A DNA stretch of 64,000 bases from Bacteroidales bacterium (GTDB lineage Bacteria; Bacteroidota; Bacteroidia; Bacteroidales; JAADJA01), in contig JAGQVE010000005.1 in NCBI GenBank assembly GCA_020438105.1, positions 89,453 through 153,452 on the forward strand. The letters are read 5' to 3'. The notes beneath the pieces are model-generated. The model ran no database searches and was not told the origin of the DNA. It saw nothing but the letters and a program-made list of their open reading frames with translations. Within the stretch, counting starts at the first letter, position 1. Each line of letters starts with the position of its first letter. Positions 1 through 10,415 of the stretch are shown one piece after another. The position numbers and the translations under genes were made by a program.

Positions 1-2
1 GG

Positions 3-728
3 TTGCTGATTTATCAGCGCTTACGCAGGATCAGGAAAAAACATGAAGTCGAAAGGCGATTGCTCGACATTGAAAAGCAAAAGTTTCAGCTTGAACAACA
101 GGCGCTTCGGTTGCAAATGAATCCACACTTTATTTTTAACTCACTGAATTCAATTCAGAGTTATATACTTACCCACGACACAGAACTTGCTGTTACTTAT
201 CTCGGTAAGTTTTCGCAGTTAATGCGTCTGATTCTTGCAAATTCAGGAAGCAATTCGGTTCCTTTCAGGGAAGAGCTCAAATCAATCAGGCATTACCTCG
301 ATTTGGAGAAACTCAGATTTGATAATAAATTTGAATATAATATTAAGGTTGACCCAAACATTGATGAAGAGTTTATTGAAATACCCCCAATGGTGATTCA
401 GCCATATGTGGAAAATGCCATCATTCATGGTTTGTTGCATAAGGAGCAAACAGGCCGCCTGGAAATTGAATTTAAACTTCACAAATCTACTATCTATTGC
501 AGCATAACCGATGATGGTGTTGGGCGGGAAAAATCAAAGCAACTCCGTGAGCAGCAGGGCATTCATCGAAAATCAACTGGCATGCATATTACCAAGGCAA
601 GGCTTGAAATGCTGAACAAAAGGAAAGAGGAAGATTTTACAGTTCGGGTAACTGACTTAAAGGATAAAAAAGGAAATGCAATTGGAACTAAGGTTGAGTT
701 GAATATACAGTTTTACGAAGACCAGTAA
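3..728 (+). CDS. LytS/YehU-type sensor histidine kinase, C-terminal part
   Basis: This is the C-terminal end of a sensor kinase of the LytS family (His_kinase plus HATPase_c). The visible 241 residues start with a charged helix (about 1-38), which is probably the end of a coiled coil or linker after a membrane or sensor part lying outside the window. The phospho-acceptor motif NPHFIFNSLNS has His42. The ATP-binding N box is QPYVENAIIHG with Asn138, and the G box is DDGVGRE near 170. The reading frame is still open at base 3, so the real start lies upstream and the apparent TTG start is only the window edge. The response-regulator gene follows after 20 bases on the same strand, so the two form a two-component pair. 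The signal sensed cannot be inferred. Confidence 0.93.
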   Translation: MLIYQRLRRIRKKHEVERRLLDIEKQKFQLEQQALRLQMNPHFIFNSLNSIQSYILTHDTELAVTYLGKFSQLMRLILANSGSNSVPFREELKSIRHYLDLEKLRFDNKFEYNIKVDPNIDEEFIEIPPMVIQPYVENAIIHGLLHKEQTGRLEIEFKLHKSTIYCSITDDGVGREKSKQLREQQGIHRKSTGMHITKARLEMLNKRKEEDFTVRVTDLKDKKGNAIGTKVELNIQFYEDQ

Positions 729-748
729 ATTATCAAAATCATAAAAAT

Positions 749-1498
749 ATGCTTACTGCTGTTATTGTTGAAGATGAAAAAAGAAGCCGCGAAACCCTGT
801 CAGGGCTCCTTAAATTATATTGTAAATCAGTTCAGGTTGTTGCAGAGGCCGACAATGTAAGGTCAGGAATAGAAGCCATAAAGGTACATAAGCCACAACT
901 CCTTTTTCTGGACATTCAAATGCCTGACGGAAGTGGTTTTAACCTGCTTGAATCACTTGACAAAATTGACTTTGATATTATTTTTACTACTGCCTATGAT
1001 CAATTTGCTATTAAAGCCATAAAATTCAGTGCCCTTGATTACCTGTTAAAACCGATATTTCCGGAGGACCTGGTAGCTGCTGTAAATAAAGCTGAAGCTA
1101 AAAAGGAATCCAGTGGAACCTCCGAAGGAATCAAAGTGCTATTGGAAAATATGCGCAGGCCCGAATCCGATTCACCTAAAATTGTCCTTTCTACCAGCGA
1201 CAAAATCAATGTGGTAAAAGTGAAAGACATTCTTCGTTGTGAGTCGGATAATTATTATACCATGTACTATTTTACTGATGGAAAAAGATTACTTGTTTCG
1301 AAAACATTAAAGGAAAATGAAGAATTATTAAGTGGATATAATTTTATCCGTCCGCACAAATCTCACCTGGTAAATACCATTTATATTAAAAGCTTTAATA
1401 AACAGGATGGAGGTTATATTGTAATGACTGATGGAACGAGTATCCCTGTATCACGAAGAAAAAAAGAGAAAATTATCGAAATCATTAATAACCTTTGA
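749..1498 (+). CDS. LytTR-family response regulator
   Basis: This 249-residue regulator has an N-terminal receiver domain (about 1-120) and a C-terminal LytTR DNA-binding domain (about 140-249). The receiver has the acidic pair Glu8/Asp9, phospho-acceptor Asp55 in LFLDIQMPDGSG, Thr81 in the FTTAY segment and Lys101 in LLKP, so it should be phosphorylatable. The LytTR domain shows the usual KINVVKVKDILRCESDNYYT start and an IRPHKSHLVN segment. It follows the kinase gene by 20 bases and is almost certainly its partner. LytTR proteins normally bind paired direct repeats near -35. No such pair was identified here, so the target genes are unknown. Confidence 0.95.
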   Translation: MLTAVIVEDEKRSRETLSGLLKLYCKSVQVVAEADNVRSGIEAIKVHKPQLLFLDIQMPDGSGFNLLESLDKIDFDIIFTTAYDQFAIKAIKFSALDYLLKPIFPEDLVAAVNKAEAKKESSGTSEGIKVLLENMRRPESDSPKIVLSTSDKINVVKVKDILRCESDNYYTMYYFTDGKRLLVSKTLKENEELLSGYNFIRPHKSHLVNTIYIKSFNKQDGGYIVMTDGTSIPVSRRKKEKIIEIINNL

Positions 1499-1645
1499 TA
1501 AAATCTCTTCCTAATTTGCCTGCCACTTAAATATTTACTCCTGCCGAAAACTGATTTTATTCAACCGTAAACTGATTTAACCATTCAGTTCTGTTAATTT
1601 GTATTATATTTACGCACACTTTATATAAATCAGTTAATTCAGCAT

Positions 1646-2110
1646 ATGGAACAACTTTTACCTCTTCTTATTGGTGGCATCATTTGGTTGGCATTTAAAT
1701 ATTATGGTAAAAGCCAAAATAAACAAACGACTACCAATCAATCAGGAAGCTCGGAAAATAAATCCACCACACGGGAGCCATCCATTTTAGAGCAAATTCT
1801 CCTGGGACCGCGAATTAATGATCCTGAGCCTGAGCTTTATTATGAGGAAGTGGAAGAAGAGCATGTACCTGAAAACGATATTAAGAAGGCGCTGGAACAA
1901 CGATTTAGTAAAGCTTTTTTATCCACGGAATTATCGCAGTTAAAGAGAGAAGGTCAGCATGCTGTTCTCACAAAATCAATTGATAATGAGGAGGAATTAA
2001 TGGTGTTGGAACAGGATCGTTCAGGGTGGATTTTTGATGAAGAATTTGATATGAAAAAGGCAATCATATATGAGGCGGTTTTAAACCCTCCTTATATTGA
2101 TTTTAAATAA
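1646..2110 (+). CDS. Membrane-anchored protein of unknown function
   Basis: This 154-residue protein of unknown function begins with one hydrophobic segment (about 4-20, LLPLLIGGIIWLAFKYYG). A Gln/Asn/Ser/Thr-rich low-complexity linker follows (about 23-45), then an acidic stretch with EEVEEEH near 70. The C-terminus FDMKKAIIYEAVLNPPY resembles a short tail I recall from many uncharacterised Bacteroidota proteins, which is family memory rather than a search result. The topology is probably a single N-terminal anchor with a soluble domain. It stands alone between the two-component pair and the TonB receptor, with about 110 bases before the receptor gene. No catalytic motif was seen. Confidence 0.8.
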   Translation: MEQLLPLLIGGIIWLAFKYYGKSQNKQTTTNQSGSSENKSTTREPSILEQILLGPRINDPEPELYYEEVEEEHVPENDIKKALEQRFSKAFLSTELSQLKREGQHAVLTKSIDNEEELMVLEQDRSGWIFDEEFDMKKAIIYEAVLNPPYIDFK

Positions 2111-2141
2111 CTTTATTATAGCAGGGGTGAGTTAGAAAAAG

Positions 2142-2174
2142 TTTGGAGTTGTCATTTAATTATTATTAACTTTA
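2142..2174 (+). promoter_or_regulatory. Probable Bacteroidota promoter for the TonB receptor cassette
   Basis: TTTG at 2142-2145 and TAACTTTA at 2167-2174 are 21 bases apart. They match TTTG-N19-21-TAnnTTTG except for the last base. The element ends 47 bases before the ATG at 2222 and would drive the three-gene cassette. Confidence 0.45.
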
Positions 2175-2221
2175 CCCCCTTTTTGAAGCACAGTGTATAA
2201 TCTGACATAAATTTATATGGT

Positions 2222-5200
2222 ATGTTAAGAAATTTACTTTTAACTGTTGGGTTTTTATTTGCGGCAAATCTGATTGTTTTCTCTCAATCAGGTACCCTGA
2301 AAGGTAGAATACTTGATCAGGCTACAGGAGAGCCCATCCCATTTGCAAACGTTGTACTCGAAGTTGGTGGAACCATGTCCGGTGGTGCTACATCGGATTT
2401 TGATGGAAACTACATCATCAAACCAGTTCAGCCCGGAACTTATGATTTGAGAGCCACTTATGTTGGTTATAAAACAGTTTTAGTTACCGGTATGGTAATT
2501 AACTCTGACCAAATCAGGTTTTATGATGTAAAAATGGAATCAACCGCCGAGCAACTTGATGAGGTAGTGGTTACCTCTTACAAGATCCCTTTGATTGATA
2601 AAGATAAAACAGTATCCGGTGGTAGTGTAACTGCTGAGGATATCAAGAAGATGCCTAACCGTGATGCAAATGCCATCGCTACAACAGTGGGTGGTGTATT
2701 CTCTGCTGATGGTGAAAGGGGTAGTGTGCGCGGTGCACGTAGTGATCAAACCGTAATGTATATTGATGGTATCCGCGTAATCGGATCATCCAGTTTGCCA
2801 CAGTCTGCCATTGAGCAGGTTTCGGTTTATTTGGGTGGTTTGCCGGCACAGTACGGTGATGCCAGGGGTGGTATCATCAACGTTACTACCAAAGGGCCTT
2901 CACGTACATTTGGTGCAGGACTGGAACTGGAAACATCAAAATTTTTGGATGCTTTCGGTCAAAGCCGTTTAGGGTTTAATGTTCAGGGTCCGCTCATCCG
3001 TGGTAAAAAAGAAAGTCAAACCTCACTGCTTGGATTTTTCATTTCAGGTGATATGAATTACAGGGAAGATAGCCGTCCAACGGCAAATGGTGTTTATGTT
3101 GCTACCGATGATTACCTCGAATTCCTGCAACAAACACCATTGAGGCCTTCCGGACTTACTGGGGGAGGTACCTATTATAATGGCGAATTTGCCAGAATTG
3201 ATAACCTTGAAAATCAAAAAGCAACTCCGAATACTAGCAGATACGGAATTAATCTTTCTGGTAAAATTGATGTTAGGACTACGCAATATACCAATCTAAC
3301 CTTTGGAGGACAATTCAGTTATAATGACGGAAATTCATTTGATTTCAGGAATTCCATGTATAATTACGATCGCAATGTGTTGGACATGAATAGCACATGG
3401 AGGGTATTTGGAAGATTTACTCAGCGCTTCCCTACAAGTGCTGAAAGCCGTTCTCTTGTTAAAAATGTATATTATAGTTTGCAATTTGACTATTCCCAGT
3501 TCCGCGCAAGATCCATGGATCCACACCATGAAAAAGACTTGTTTAAGTATGGGTACCTCGGAACTTTTACAACCTATAAAAGGCCAACATTTGAATTAGG
3601 TAGCATTACAATAGATGGAGAAGAATACGAAAATGTATGGTTGCAAAATAGCTGGGATTCCGATACCGCTTATGTTTTTGAAGCAAAAGATTATAACCCA
3701 TATCTTGCAAGATATACCAGCCAGATTTATGAGTTTTTCCCGGATAAAGGCAATCTTAATGCTGCTATTGGAAACTGGAGAAGTGAAACAGATCTAACCT
3801 TAAGGGGAGGATTATTAAATGGTCAATCCCCTGACAGGATTTATGGCCTATGGGCTCCCCCTGGTGTAATTCAGACCAGGTATGGTGAAACCAATAATAC
3901 CCTTATTTCATTAAATGCCTCTGCTGCAGCTGATATTGGAAATCATGAGGTGAAATTCGGCTTCCTCTATGAACAAAGGGCCGAGAGGGGCTACAATTAT
4001 CTTGCTTCAAGGTTATGGACCAGAATGAGAGGTCTTACCAATAACCAAATTCGTGAACTGGATGTGGATAATCCTATGCCTATTTATGCAGATGGTATTT
4101 TCCAGGACACTGTAATGTATTATCGTAAGTATTCTGAAACACTGCAATTCCGTTTCGACAAGAGTTTGCGCCAGAAGTTGGGACTTGATGAGCAGGGGCT
4201 GGATTACATTTTGGTTGACTCTTACGACATGGATAACAATACAATCAAGTATTATGATAAAGATGGTGTGTTACACACAGCAAATGTAGATGGTGATCTT
4301 TATTCGATCGACATGTTCAGTGCTGATGAGCTGCTTGAAGATGGAAATTACACAGCCTTTTATTATGGTTATGATTATAAAGGAAACAAGCTTACTGAAC
4401 GCCCGAGTTTAGATGATTTCTTCACCAAGCTTGACGATCGTGGTGATTATGCAAGGCCAATTGGCGCTTTTGAACCCATATACATGGCCGGTTACATTCA
4501 GGATAAATTTGCTTTTAAAGATCTAATCTTTAATATTGGTGTCAGGGTTGACCGTTTTGATGCCAATCAACCTGTTTTGAAAGACCCATTCCTCCTTTAT
4601 GAGGCAAGAACCGTAAGCGAGGTTGCTGATGTTAACGGGCAGCTAGTTTCTCATCCTGGTAATATGGGAAGTGACTATGTAGTTTATGTTGACAATGCAA
4701 CCAATCCTACAATGATCATGGGTTATCGTGATGAATTCACCTGGTATAATGCTGATGGTGTTGAAATTCAGGATCCGAATGCCCTTGACGCCGGAGGTGG
4801 TGTTTCTCCTTATCTTGTTAATCCTGATCAGGGATCTGTGAATTCAAGTGCATTTAAAGACTATGAACCACAATGGAGCGTAATGCCACGTATTTCGTTC
4901 TCATTCCCTATCTCTGATGAAGCATTGTTTTTTGCTCATTACGATGTATTAACACAGAGACCATTGAGTGATGTACGTTCCAATCCTGCAGATTATTATT
5001 TTATCAATAGTTTAAGTGGAACAGTATTAAACAACCCGAATCTAAAGCCAACAAAAACGATTGATTACGAATTGGGTTTCCAACAAAAACTTACCAATAA
5101 GTCTTCATTAAGGCTTTCGGCATTCTACCGTGAAATGCGTGATGATATTCAAATCTATCGTTTTACAGGTGCTTATCCTAGAGATTATACCAGCTATAAT

Positions 5201-5953
5201 AATCTCGACTTTGGTACTGTAAAAGGTTTAACTGTAACTTATGACTTGCGTAGGTTAAATAGTAATACCAGGTTAAATGCAAGTTACACACTGCAATTTG
5301 CTGATGGTACCGGATCCAGTTCAACTACTTCACAAGCGTTGATCAATTCAGGTTTACCCAATCTGCGAACCCTTAATCCGCTTAACTGGGACAGGCGTCA
5401 TAACTTTAACATCAGCCTTGATTACCGTTTCAGTGATGGAAAAGACTATAACGGACCTACCATTACACGCAGAAAAGGAACTGATTCTGAAAAAGTTGTT
5501 CAATTGCTGAAAAATTTCGGTGTTAACTTCCAGTTAACCGGTGGTTCAGGAACGCCTTATACTGCCCAGGAAAACATTACCAGCATTCGTTCAGGCGGAA
5601 CTCGTGTTCTGAAAGGAACCATCAACGGTTCGCGTTTACCATGGCAGTTCAGGTTAGACATGAGGATGGATAAAGATATTTATTTCTCCAATGAAACCGG
5701 TAAAAGTAACATGTACCTGAATATTTACTTGCAGGTATTGAATTTACTTGATACCAAAAACGTATTGGGAGTATATCCTGCAACAGGAGTACCTGATGAT
5801 GACGGCTATCTGGCTGCTGCAGAATGGCAACGGGAAATTAATGAGCAGTTAGACCCTATTTCATACAGAATGTATTATGCTATGGCACTGGATACTCCTG
5901 GAAATTACAGTTCACCCCGCCAAATAAGGATTGGTGTACTGTTTAATTTCTAA
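2222..5953 (+). CDS. TonB-dependent receptor with carboxypeptidase-regulatory-like domain
   Basis: This 1243-residue outer-membrane receptor has a signal peptide (about 1-22, cut near VFSQS). A carboxypeptidase-regulatory-like beta-sandwich follows (about 25-115, starting GTLKGRILDQATGEPIPFAN). The TonB box/plug begins LDEVVVTSYK near 117, and the plug holds GSVRGARSDQTVMYIDGIRV and ARGGIINVTT. A long beta-barrel runs to the C-terminal QIRIGVLFNF, which ends in the aromatic residue typical of outer-membrane proteins. No SusD-like lipoprotein gene lies beside it, so a glycan SusCD system is not supported. The next two genes encode a secreted T9SS-type protein and a PorV/PorQ barrel in the same direction, with gaps of 28 and 36 bases, suggesting one transcript. 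The substrate is unknown. Confidence 0.93.
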   Translation: MLRNLLLTVGFLFAANLIVFSQSGTLKGRILDQATGEPIPFANVVLEVGGTMSGGATSDFDGNYIIKPVQPGTYDLRATYVGYKTVLVTGMVINSDQIRFYDVKMESTAEQLDEVVVTSYKIPLIDKDKTVSGGSVTAEDIKKMPNRDANAIATTVGGVFSADGERGSVRGARSDQTVMYIDGIRVIGSSSLPQSAIEQVSVYLGGLPAQYGDARGGIINVTTKGPSRTFGAGLELETSKFLDAFGQSRLGFNVQGPLIRGKKESQTSLLGFFISGDMNYREDSRPTANGVYVATDDYLEFLQQTPLRPSGLTGGGTYYNGEFARIDNLENQKATPNTSRYGINLSGKIDVRTTQYTNLTFGGQFSYNDGNSFDFRNSMYNYDRNVLDMNSTWRVFGRFTQRFPTSAESRSLVKNVYYSLQFDYSQFRARSMDPHHEKDLFKYGYLGTFTTYKRPTFELGSITIDGEEYENVWLQNSWDSDTAYVFEAKDYNPYLARYTSQIYEFFPDKGNLNAAIGNWRSETDLTLRGGLLNGQSPDRIYGLWAPPGVIQTRYGETNNTLISLNASAAADIGNHEVKFGFLYEQRAERGYNYLASRLWTRMRGLTNNQIRELDVDNPMPIYADGIFQDTVMYYRKYSETLQFRFDKSLRQKLGLDEQGLDYILVDSYDMDNNTIKYYDKDGVLHTANVDGDLYSIDMFSADELLEDGNYTAFYYGYDYKGNKLTERPSLDDFFTKLDDRGDYARPIGAFEPIYMAGYIQDKFAFKDLIFNIGVRVDRFDANQPVLKDPFLLYEARTVSEVADVNGQLVSHPGNMGSDYVVYVDNATNPTMIMGYRDEFTWYNADGVEIQDPNALDAGGGVSPYLVNPDQGSVNSSAFKDYEPQWSVMPRISFSFPISDEALFFAHYDVLTQRPLSDVRSNPADYYFINSLSGTVLNNPNLKPTKTIDYELGFQQKLTNKSSLRLSAFYREMRDDIQIYRFTGAYPRDYTSYNNLDFGTVKGLTVTYDLRRLNSNTRLNASYTLQFADGTGSSSTTSQALINSGLPNLRTLNPLNWDRRHNFNISLDYRFSDGKDYNGPTITRRKGTDSEKVVQLLKNFGVNFQLTGGSGTPYTAQENITSIRSGGTRVLKGTINGSRLPWQFRLDMRMDKDIYFSNETGKSNMYLNIYLQVLNLLDTKNVLGVYPATGVPDDDGYLAAAEWQREINEQLDPISYRMYYAMALDTPGNYSSPRQIRIGVLFNF

Positions 5954-5981
5954 TGATATCCTTAACTGAAAGTTGAAAAAA

Positions 5982-8900
5982 ATGAAAAAACATATAATTA
6001 TGAGAAATATTTTCCGAATATTAATAATTATGCTGTTCTGTGTTTCTCTGGTATCAGAGAATTATGCAGAAGAATATAGATTCGGTAATTTCAAAAGTAA
6101 AGAAAGCATTAAATCCACTGCTGCCGGATGTATCGCTCCTTCCGGATTCAGGTTCTTACAGGTAAATAATGCGAGGGTTCGTATAAATACCGGGGGAGAT
6201 ATGTTTTGGAACTTCGATTTATCGCAGTATTACATACCTGCTGAAACTTCCAAAACTTCCATTTTCTCGAGTTCGCTGTGGATTGGTGGTCTTGACGTTA
6301 ATAATCAGCTAAAACTTGCTGCATTGCGCTACCGCCAGGTGGGACAGGATTACTGGACCGGCCCGCTTACAATTGATGGTACTGCAGCCATTGATGAAGA
6401 AACCTGTGCCGAATGGGATAAAATGTTCCAAATTAACAGGGCGGAAGTTGATCAGTTTATTCAGTGGTTCAACAGCGATAATAAATCGGAAGAGTTTCCA
6501 GGATATTCAATTCCATCATTTATTACGGATTATCCTGCTCACGGTGATATAGGCAAAGGGCAAAGCTATTATATGGCTCCATTTAAAGATGTGGATGGTG
6601 ATGGAAGTTATGATCCCAATATGGGTGATTACCCATATTATGATATAAGCAACGAATTATGTCCGCTCAATTATGTGGGTGATCCAAATTATATCCCGGC
6701 GCCAACATTGGAATCCGAATTATACGAAGATTATTTTGGAGGCATCCTCGTTGACCAGGTGTTAAAAGGAGATGAAACATTGTGGTGGGTTTTTAATGAT
6801 AAAGGGAATATTCACACTGAAACAGAAGGTGCTGCAATTGGTATGGAAATCAGGGCACAAGCTTTTGGGTTCTCAACCAATGATGAGATTAACAATATGA
6901 CTTTTTATAGTTATGAAATCATTAACCGCTCCACTTACGAATTAACTAATACATATTTCAGTCCGTGGATGGACACTGACCTGGGTTACGCAAGGGATGA
7001 CTTCGTCGGTTGCGATGTTCAGCGTGGTCTTGGCTATTGTTATAATGGCCTACCGGTTGATGAAGGTGGACCAGAAGCCTATGGTGAACAGCCACCGGCT
7101 GTTGGAGTCGACTTCTTCCAGGGTCCTTACATGGATCCAGACACCTGCGATAACCCTGCATTTAAAGGAAATGGGTTGTTAGGGCCTACCATTGATGACT
7201 GTAGTATAGTTAGTTTTAATGGTTCAACAGTGACACTCAACTATGGATATGATGATACCGCCTCAGGTGTCTTCAATGTTCAGGCTGAAGCGATCAATGG
7301 TGTTAACTTTGGGAATGGAATCGTAGATGATGAGCGCTATGGAATGCGTCGTTTTGTTTACCATAATAATGGAGGAGCTTCATATTGGAATGACCCGGAT
7401 GTTGCACCAAAATATTATAATTTCCTTCGCGGAATATGGAATGACAACACACGTATGTTGTACGGTGGGAATGGACATACTTCATCAGGAGCCCTCGGGC
7501 CAGAGTGTGACTTCATGTTCCCAGGCGATTCAGATCCATGTAACTGGGGAACACAAGGATATCCACCAAACGGTGGTTTGAATCAGGATGGTAATTACTG
7601 GACTGAGGCTAATGTTGGTAATAACCCGGATGATAGGCGTTTCATGCAATCAGCCGGCCCATTTACATTGAAACCGGGTGCTGTAAACTACATTACGGTT
7701 GGTATTCCATGGGCGCGTGCCATTGCAGGTGGCCCCTGGGCTTCGGTTGAATTACTGCGGGTTGTAGATGATAAGTGCCAGGCCTTATTTGACAACTGTT
7801 TTAAGGTAATTAATGGTCCTGATGCACCCGACCTTACTTTCCAGGAACTGGATGGTGAACTGATCGTTTATATTTCCAATAGCAAAAATTCAAACAACTA
7901 TAAAGAATCATACAAAGAGCTTGATCCTCAAATCAAAGCACAAACTCCGGATTCATTGGTTGGAACAGCCGATGAATTTGACCCATATTATGTATTCGAA
8001 GGATATCAGATTTTCCAGTTGGCAGATGCTTCTGTAACTATTTCTGATAGCCGCTATGATCCTGACAAGGTTCGATTAATTGCACAATATGACATTAAAA
8101 ACGGTATTGGTGCAATTGTGAATTTTAACTTTGATCAATCACTGGGCGCCAATGTTCCTGTACAGGAATCAATTGATGCTGATAATGGTGTAGTACACTC
8201 ATTCAGGATTGATGAAGACGCATTTGCTACCGGTGATAATGCGTTGGTAAACCATAAGCAATATTATTTTAGTGTATTATCTTATGGTTATAATAACTAC
8301 AAGGAATACGACCAAACAGACCCAGGAAAACTTGATGGACAGAAGAAACCTTACCTAGCCGGTCGTAAAAATATTCAATTGTACACTGCAATTCCGCATC
8401 CAACTATCAACGGAACGATCATGAAAGGTGGTTATGGTGACGGACCGCAAATTACCAGGATTGAAGGAAACGGAAATGGTGGATTGGCAATTGAAATGAC
8501 TGATGAAACAGTAAATGCTTTATTGGCAAAATCACCTGCTGGTCCTACCGGTAATGGCGATACTATCAAGTTAGGCGATCCTGATTATCCGATTGCGTAT
8601 GAACCAGTTTATAAATATGGTAAAGGTCCTATCAACATTAAGGTGATTGATCCGCTCAATGTAAAAGCTGCCAATTATACTTTACGTTTTGATACGATCT
8701 TCCAAAGGATACTTTACAGAAATGTAACAAAAACTGATGGAATTGCCGGAACAGGAGATACAGTAAGTATAGTATCCTGCCCAAGGTGGTTTTTGAAAGA
8801 TAATCAAACAGGAACAGTTTATGTATCTGATACAGCTACACATCTTGAGTATGAGCAATTATTCCCTGAATTAGGTATTTCTGTCACATTTGGACCAGTA

Positions 8901-10379
8901 TACAAATCAGGACCAGTTACGGTTGGAAATTTAGCTGATAACGATAATACGCCGGTTTATGCTACAATGGACGACAACAACGGATTGATTGGAAGTTCAG
9001 TTACTTACGCTGACAGCTCAAGACAATGGTTGGGTGGTGTTCCTGATATTGACCTGGTAGGATTTTCAATTAACTGGATCAGGTCGGGTACCTACGACGA
9101 TGACTGGCAAAATCCGGATTTCTGGGATGCAAACGAAGCTTTTGAAAAAATAGCAAGTGGAACATGGGCACCGTATGCTATGACTGCTTTCAATGGAGGT
9201 AGCCAGGATCCTGAAAATTCAGGACCAGCATTTTCCGATGTTTCTACATCAAAATCACTTGGAAAGAGGTTGAAAAATCTGTACAGTGCTCAGATCGTTT
9301 TAACACCTGATAAATCCAAATGGACACGTTCACCGGTTATTGAAATGGCTCCTGATGCAAATCTTGCTGAAGGGCAGGCACCTCGTTTTTCCTTACGCAG
9401 ATCTGCCTCTTTGGATAAAGATGGTAATCCATCAGACTGGCCCAATGAATACGAAGGTTCAAATAACCCCGATGATCCCAATTATATATTACCCAATGGT
9501 ATGGGTTGGTTCCCGGGTTATGCAATCAATCTTGAAACCGGTGAAAGGCTGAACATTATGTTTGGTGAGGATTCATGGCTGGTTGATGAAAATGGACGGG
9601 ATATGCTATTTAATCCAACAAGCAGTGTTTATAGTTCTCCAGGCAATAAGCCATTATTTGGTGGTAAGCATTACGTTTATATCATGCAAAGTGGTGTTTA
9701 TTCTGCTCAAACCGCAAGCTTTGAACTTCCTGCTTACGATGGAGGCCGCACAATTGCAATGGCATTGGATTCATTCCCCAACATCAATGCAACGTTATTC
9801 AAAGTTTATGGTAGCTTACTTTATGCCAGTGCTATGTATGTTGGTATTCCATTATCAGTGCCTGGATACACTTGGTTATCAAATGAAGTAAAAGTAACCA
9901 TCAATGTAAACAGGCCCTATGAGCGTTATTACACAGGAAAGCCAATGGCAGAGGAGTATGGAGATGGTGAAAATAAACACTTCCCAATGTATACATTCTC
10001 TACTGAAGGTATTGCAACTGAATACAATAACTCTGAAAAAGCAATCAGTGATATGGACAAGGTCAATGTTGTTCCGAATCCATATTATGCGTTTGCTGTA
10101 GGACCCGGATATGAACGAAATCCATTGGATACTAAGGTTAAAGTGACCAATTTGCCTCAAAAATGTACTGTAACTATTTATAATGTTAGCGGAACAATGA
10201 TCAGGCAATTTACCAAAGATGATCCTGTTACCTCACTGGATTGGGATTTGAAAAACCATGCTGGTATTCCAATCGCAGGTGGAGTTTACCTGATCCATGT
10301 AAAAGACGAAAGCAGTGGTGAGGAACGCATTGTGAAGTGGTTTGGAGCGCTCAGGATTGAAGATTTCAGTGAGTTTTAA
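5982..10379 (+). CDS. Large secreted protein with T9SS-like C-terminal domain
   Basis: This protein of about 1465 residues follows the TonB receptor. ATG at 5982 is preferred over the in-frame TTG at 5973. A hydrophobic signal (RILIIMLFCVSLVS) ends near NYAEEY. The body is rich in Gly, Asn, Asp and aromatic residues and has a calcium-loop-like motif DVDGDGSYDPNMGDYPYY near residue 205. The last roughly 100 residues begin VVPNPYYAFAVGPGYE and include TVTIYNVSGTMIRQF and PIAGGVYLIHV, an immunoglobulin-like tail of the kind that directs type IX secretion. It continues past the usual KW strand with FGALRIEDFSEF. No enzyme domain was recognised. Its place between a TonB receptor and a PorV-like protein suggests a surface-exposed partner of one or both. 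Confidence 0.85.
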   Translation: MKKHIIMRNIFRILIIMLFCVSLVSENYAEEYRFGNFKSKESIKSTAAGCIAPSGFRFLQVNNARVRINTGGDMFWNFDLSQYYIPAETSKTSIFSSSLWIGGLDVNNQLKLAALRYRQVGQDYWTGPLTIDGTAAIDEETCAEWDKMFQINRAEVDQFIQWFNSDNKSEEFPGYSIPSFITDYPAHGDIGKGQSYYMAPFKDVDGDGSYDPNMGDYPYYDISNELCPLNYVGDPNYIPAPTLESELYEDYFGGILVDQVLKGDETLWWVFNDKGNIHTETEGAAIGMEIRAQAFGFSTNDEINNMTFYSYEIINRSTYELTNTYFSPWMDTDLGYARDDFVGCDVQRGLGYCYNGLPVDEGGPEAYGEQPPAVGVDFFQGPYMDPDTCDNPAFKGNGLLGPTIDDCSIVSFNGSTVTLNYGYDDTASGVFNVQAEAINGVNFGNGIVDDERYGMRRFVYHNNGGASYWNDPDVAPKYYNFLRGIWNDNTRMLYGGNGHTSSGALGPECDFMFPGDSDPCNWGTQGYPPNGGLNQDGNYWTEANVGNNPDDRRFMQSAGPFTLKPGAVNYITVGIPWARAIAGGPWASVELLRVVDDKCQALFDNCFKVINGPDAPDLTFQELDGELIVYISNSKNSNNYKESYKELDPQIKAQTPDSLVGTADEFDPYYVFEGYQIFQLADASVTISDSRYDPDKVRLIAQYDIKNGIGAIVNFNFDQSLGANVPVQESIDADNGVVHSFRIDEDAFATGDNALVNHKQYYFSVLSYGYNNYKEYDQTDPGKLDGQKKPYLAGRKNIQLYTAIPHPTINGTIMKGGYGDGPQITRIEGNGNGGLAIEMTDETVNALLAKSPAGPTGNGDTIKLGDPDYPIAYEPVYKYGKGPINIKVIDPLNVKAANYTLRFDTIFQRILYRNVTKTDGIAGTGDTVSIVSCPRWFLKDNQTGTVYVSDTATHLEYEQLFPELGISVTFGPVYKSGPVTVGNLADNDNTPVYATMDDNNGLIGSSVTYADSSRQWLGGVPDIDLVGFSINWIRSGTYDDDWQNPDFWDANEAFEKIASGTWAPYAMTAFNGGSQDPENSGPAFSDVSTSKSLGKRLKNLYSAQIVLTPDKSKWTRSPVIEMAPDANLAEGQAPRFSLRRSASLDKDGNPSDWPNEYEGSNNPDDPNYILPNGMGWFPGYAINLETGERLNIMFGEDSWLVDENGRDMLFNPTSSVYSSPGNKPLFGGKHYVYIMQSGVYSAQTASFELPAYDGGRTIAMALDSFPNINATLFKVYGSLLYASAMYVGIPLSVPGYTWLSNEVKVTINVNRPYERYYTGKPMAEEYGDGENKHFPMYTFSTEGIATEYNNSEKAISDMDKVNVVPNPYYAFAVGPGYERNPLDTKVKVTNLPQKCTVTIYNVSGTMIRQFTKDDPVTSLDWDLKNHAGIPIAGGVYLIHVKDESSGEERIVKWFGALRIEDFSEF

Positions 10380-10415
10380 TTCGATACAGATTACAAAACA
10401 TTAAAATATTATAGC

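Noticed and set aside
2222..5953. SusC-type glycan uptake locus
   Set aside because: No SusD-like lipoprotein or glycoside hydrolase gene is adjacent. The TonB receptor could serve another substrate.
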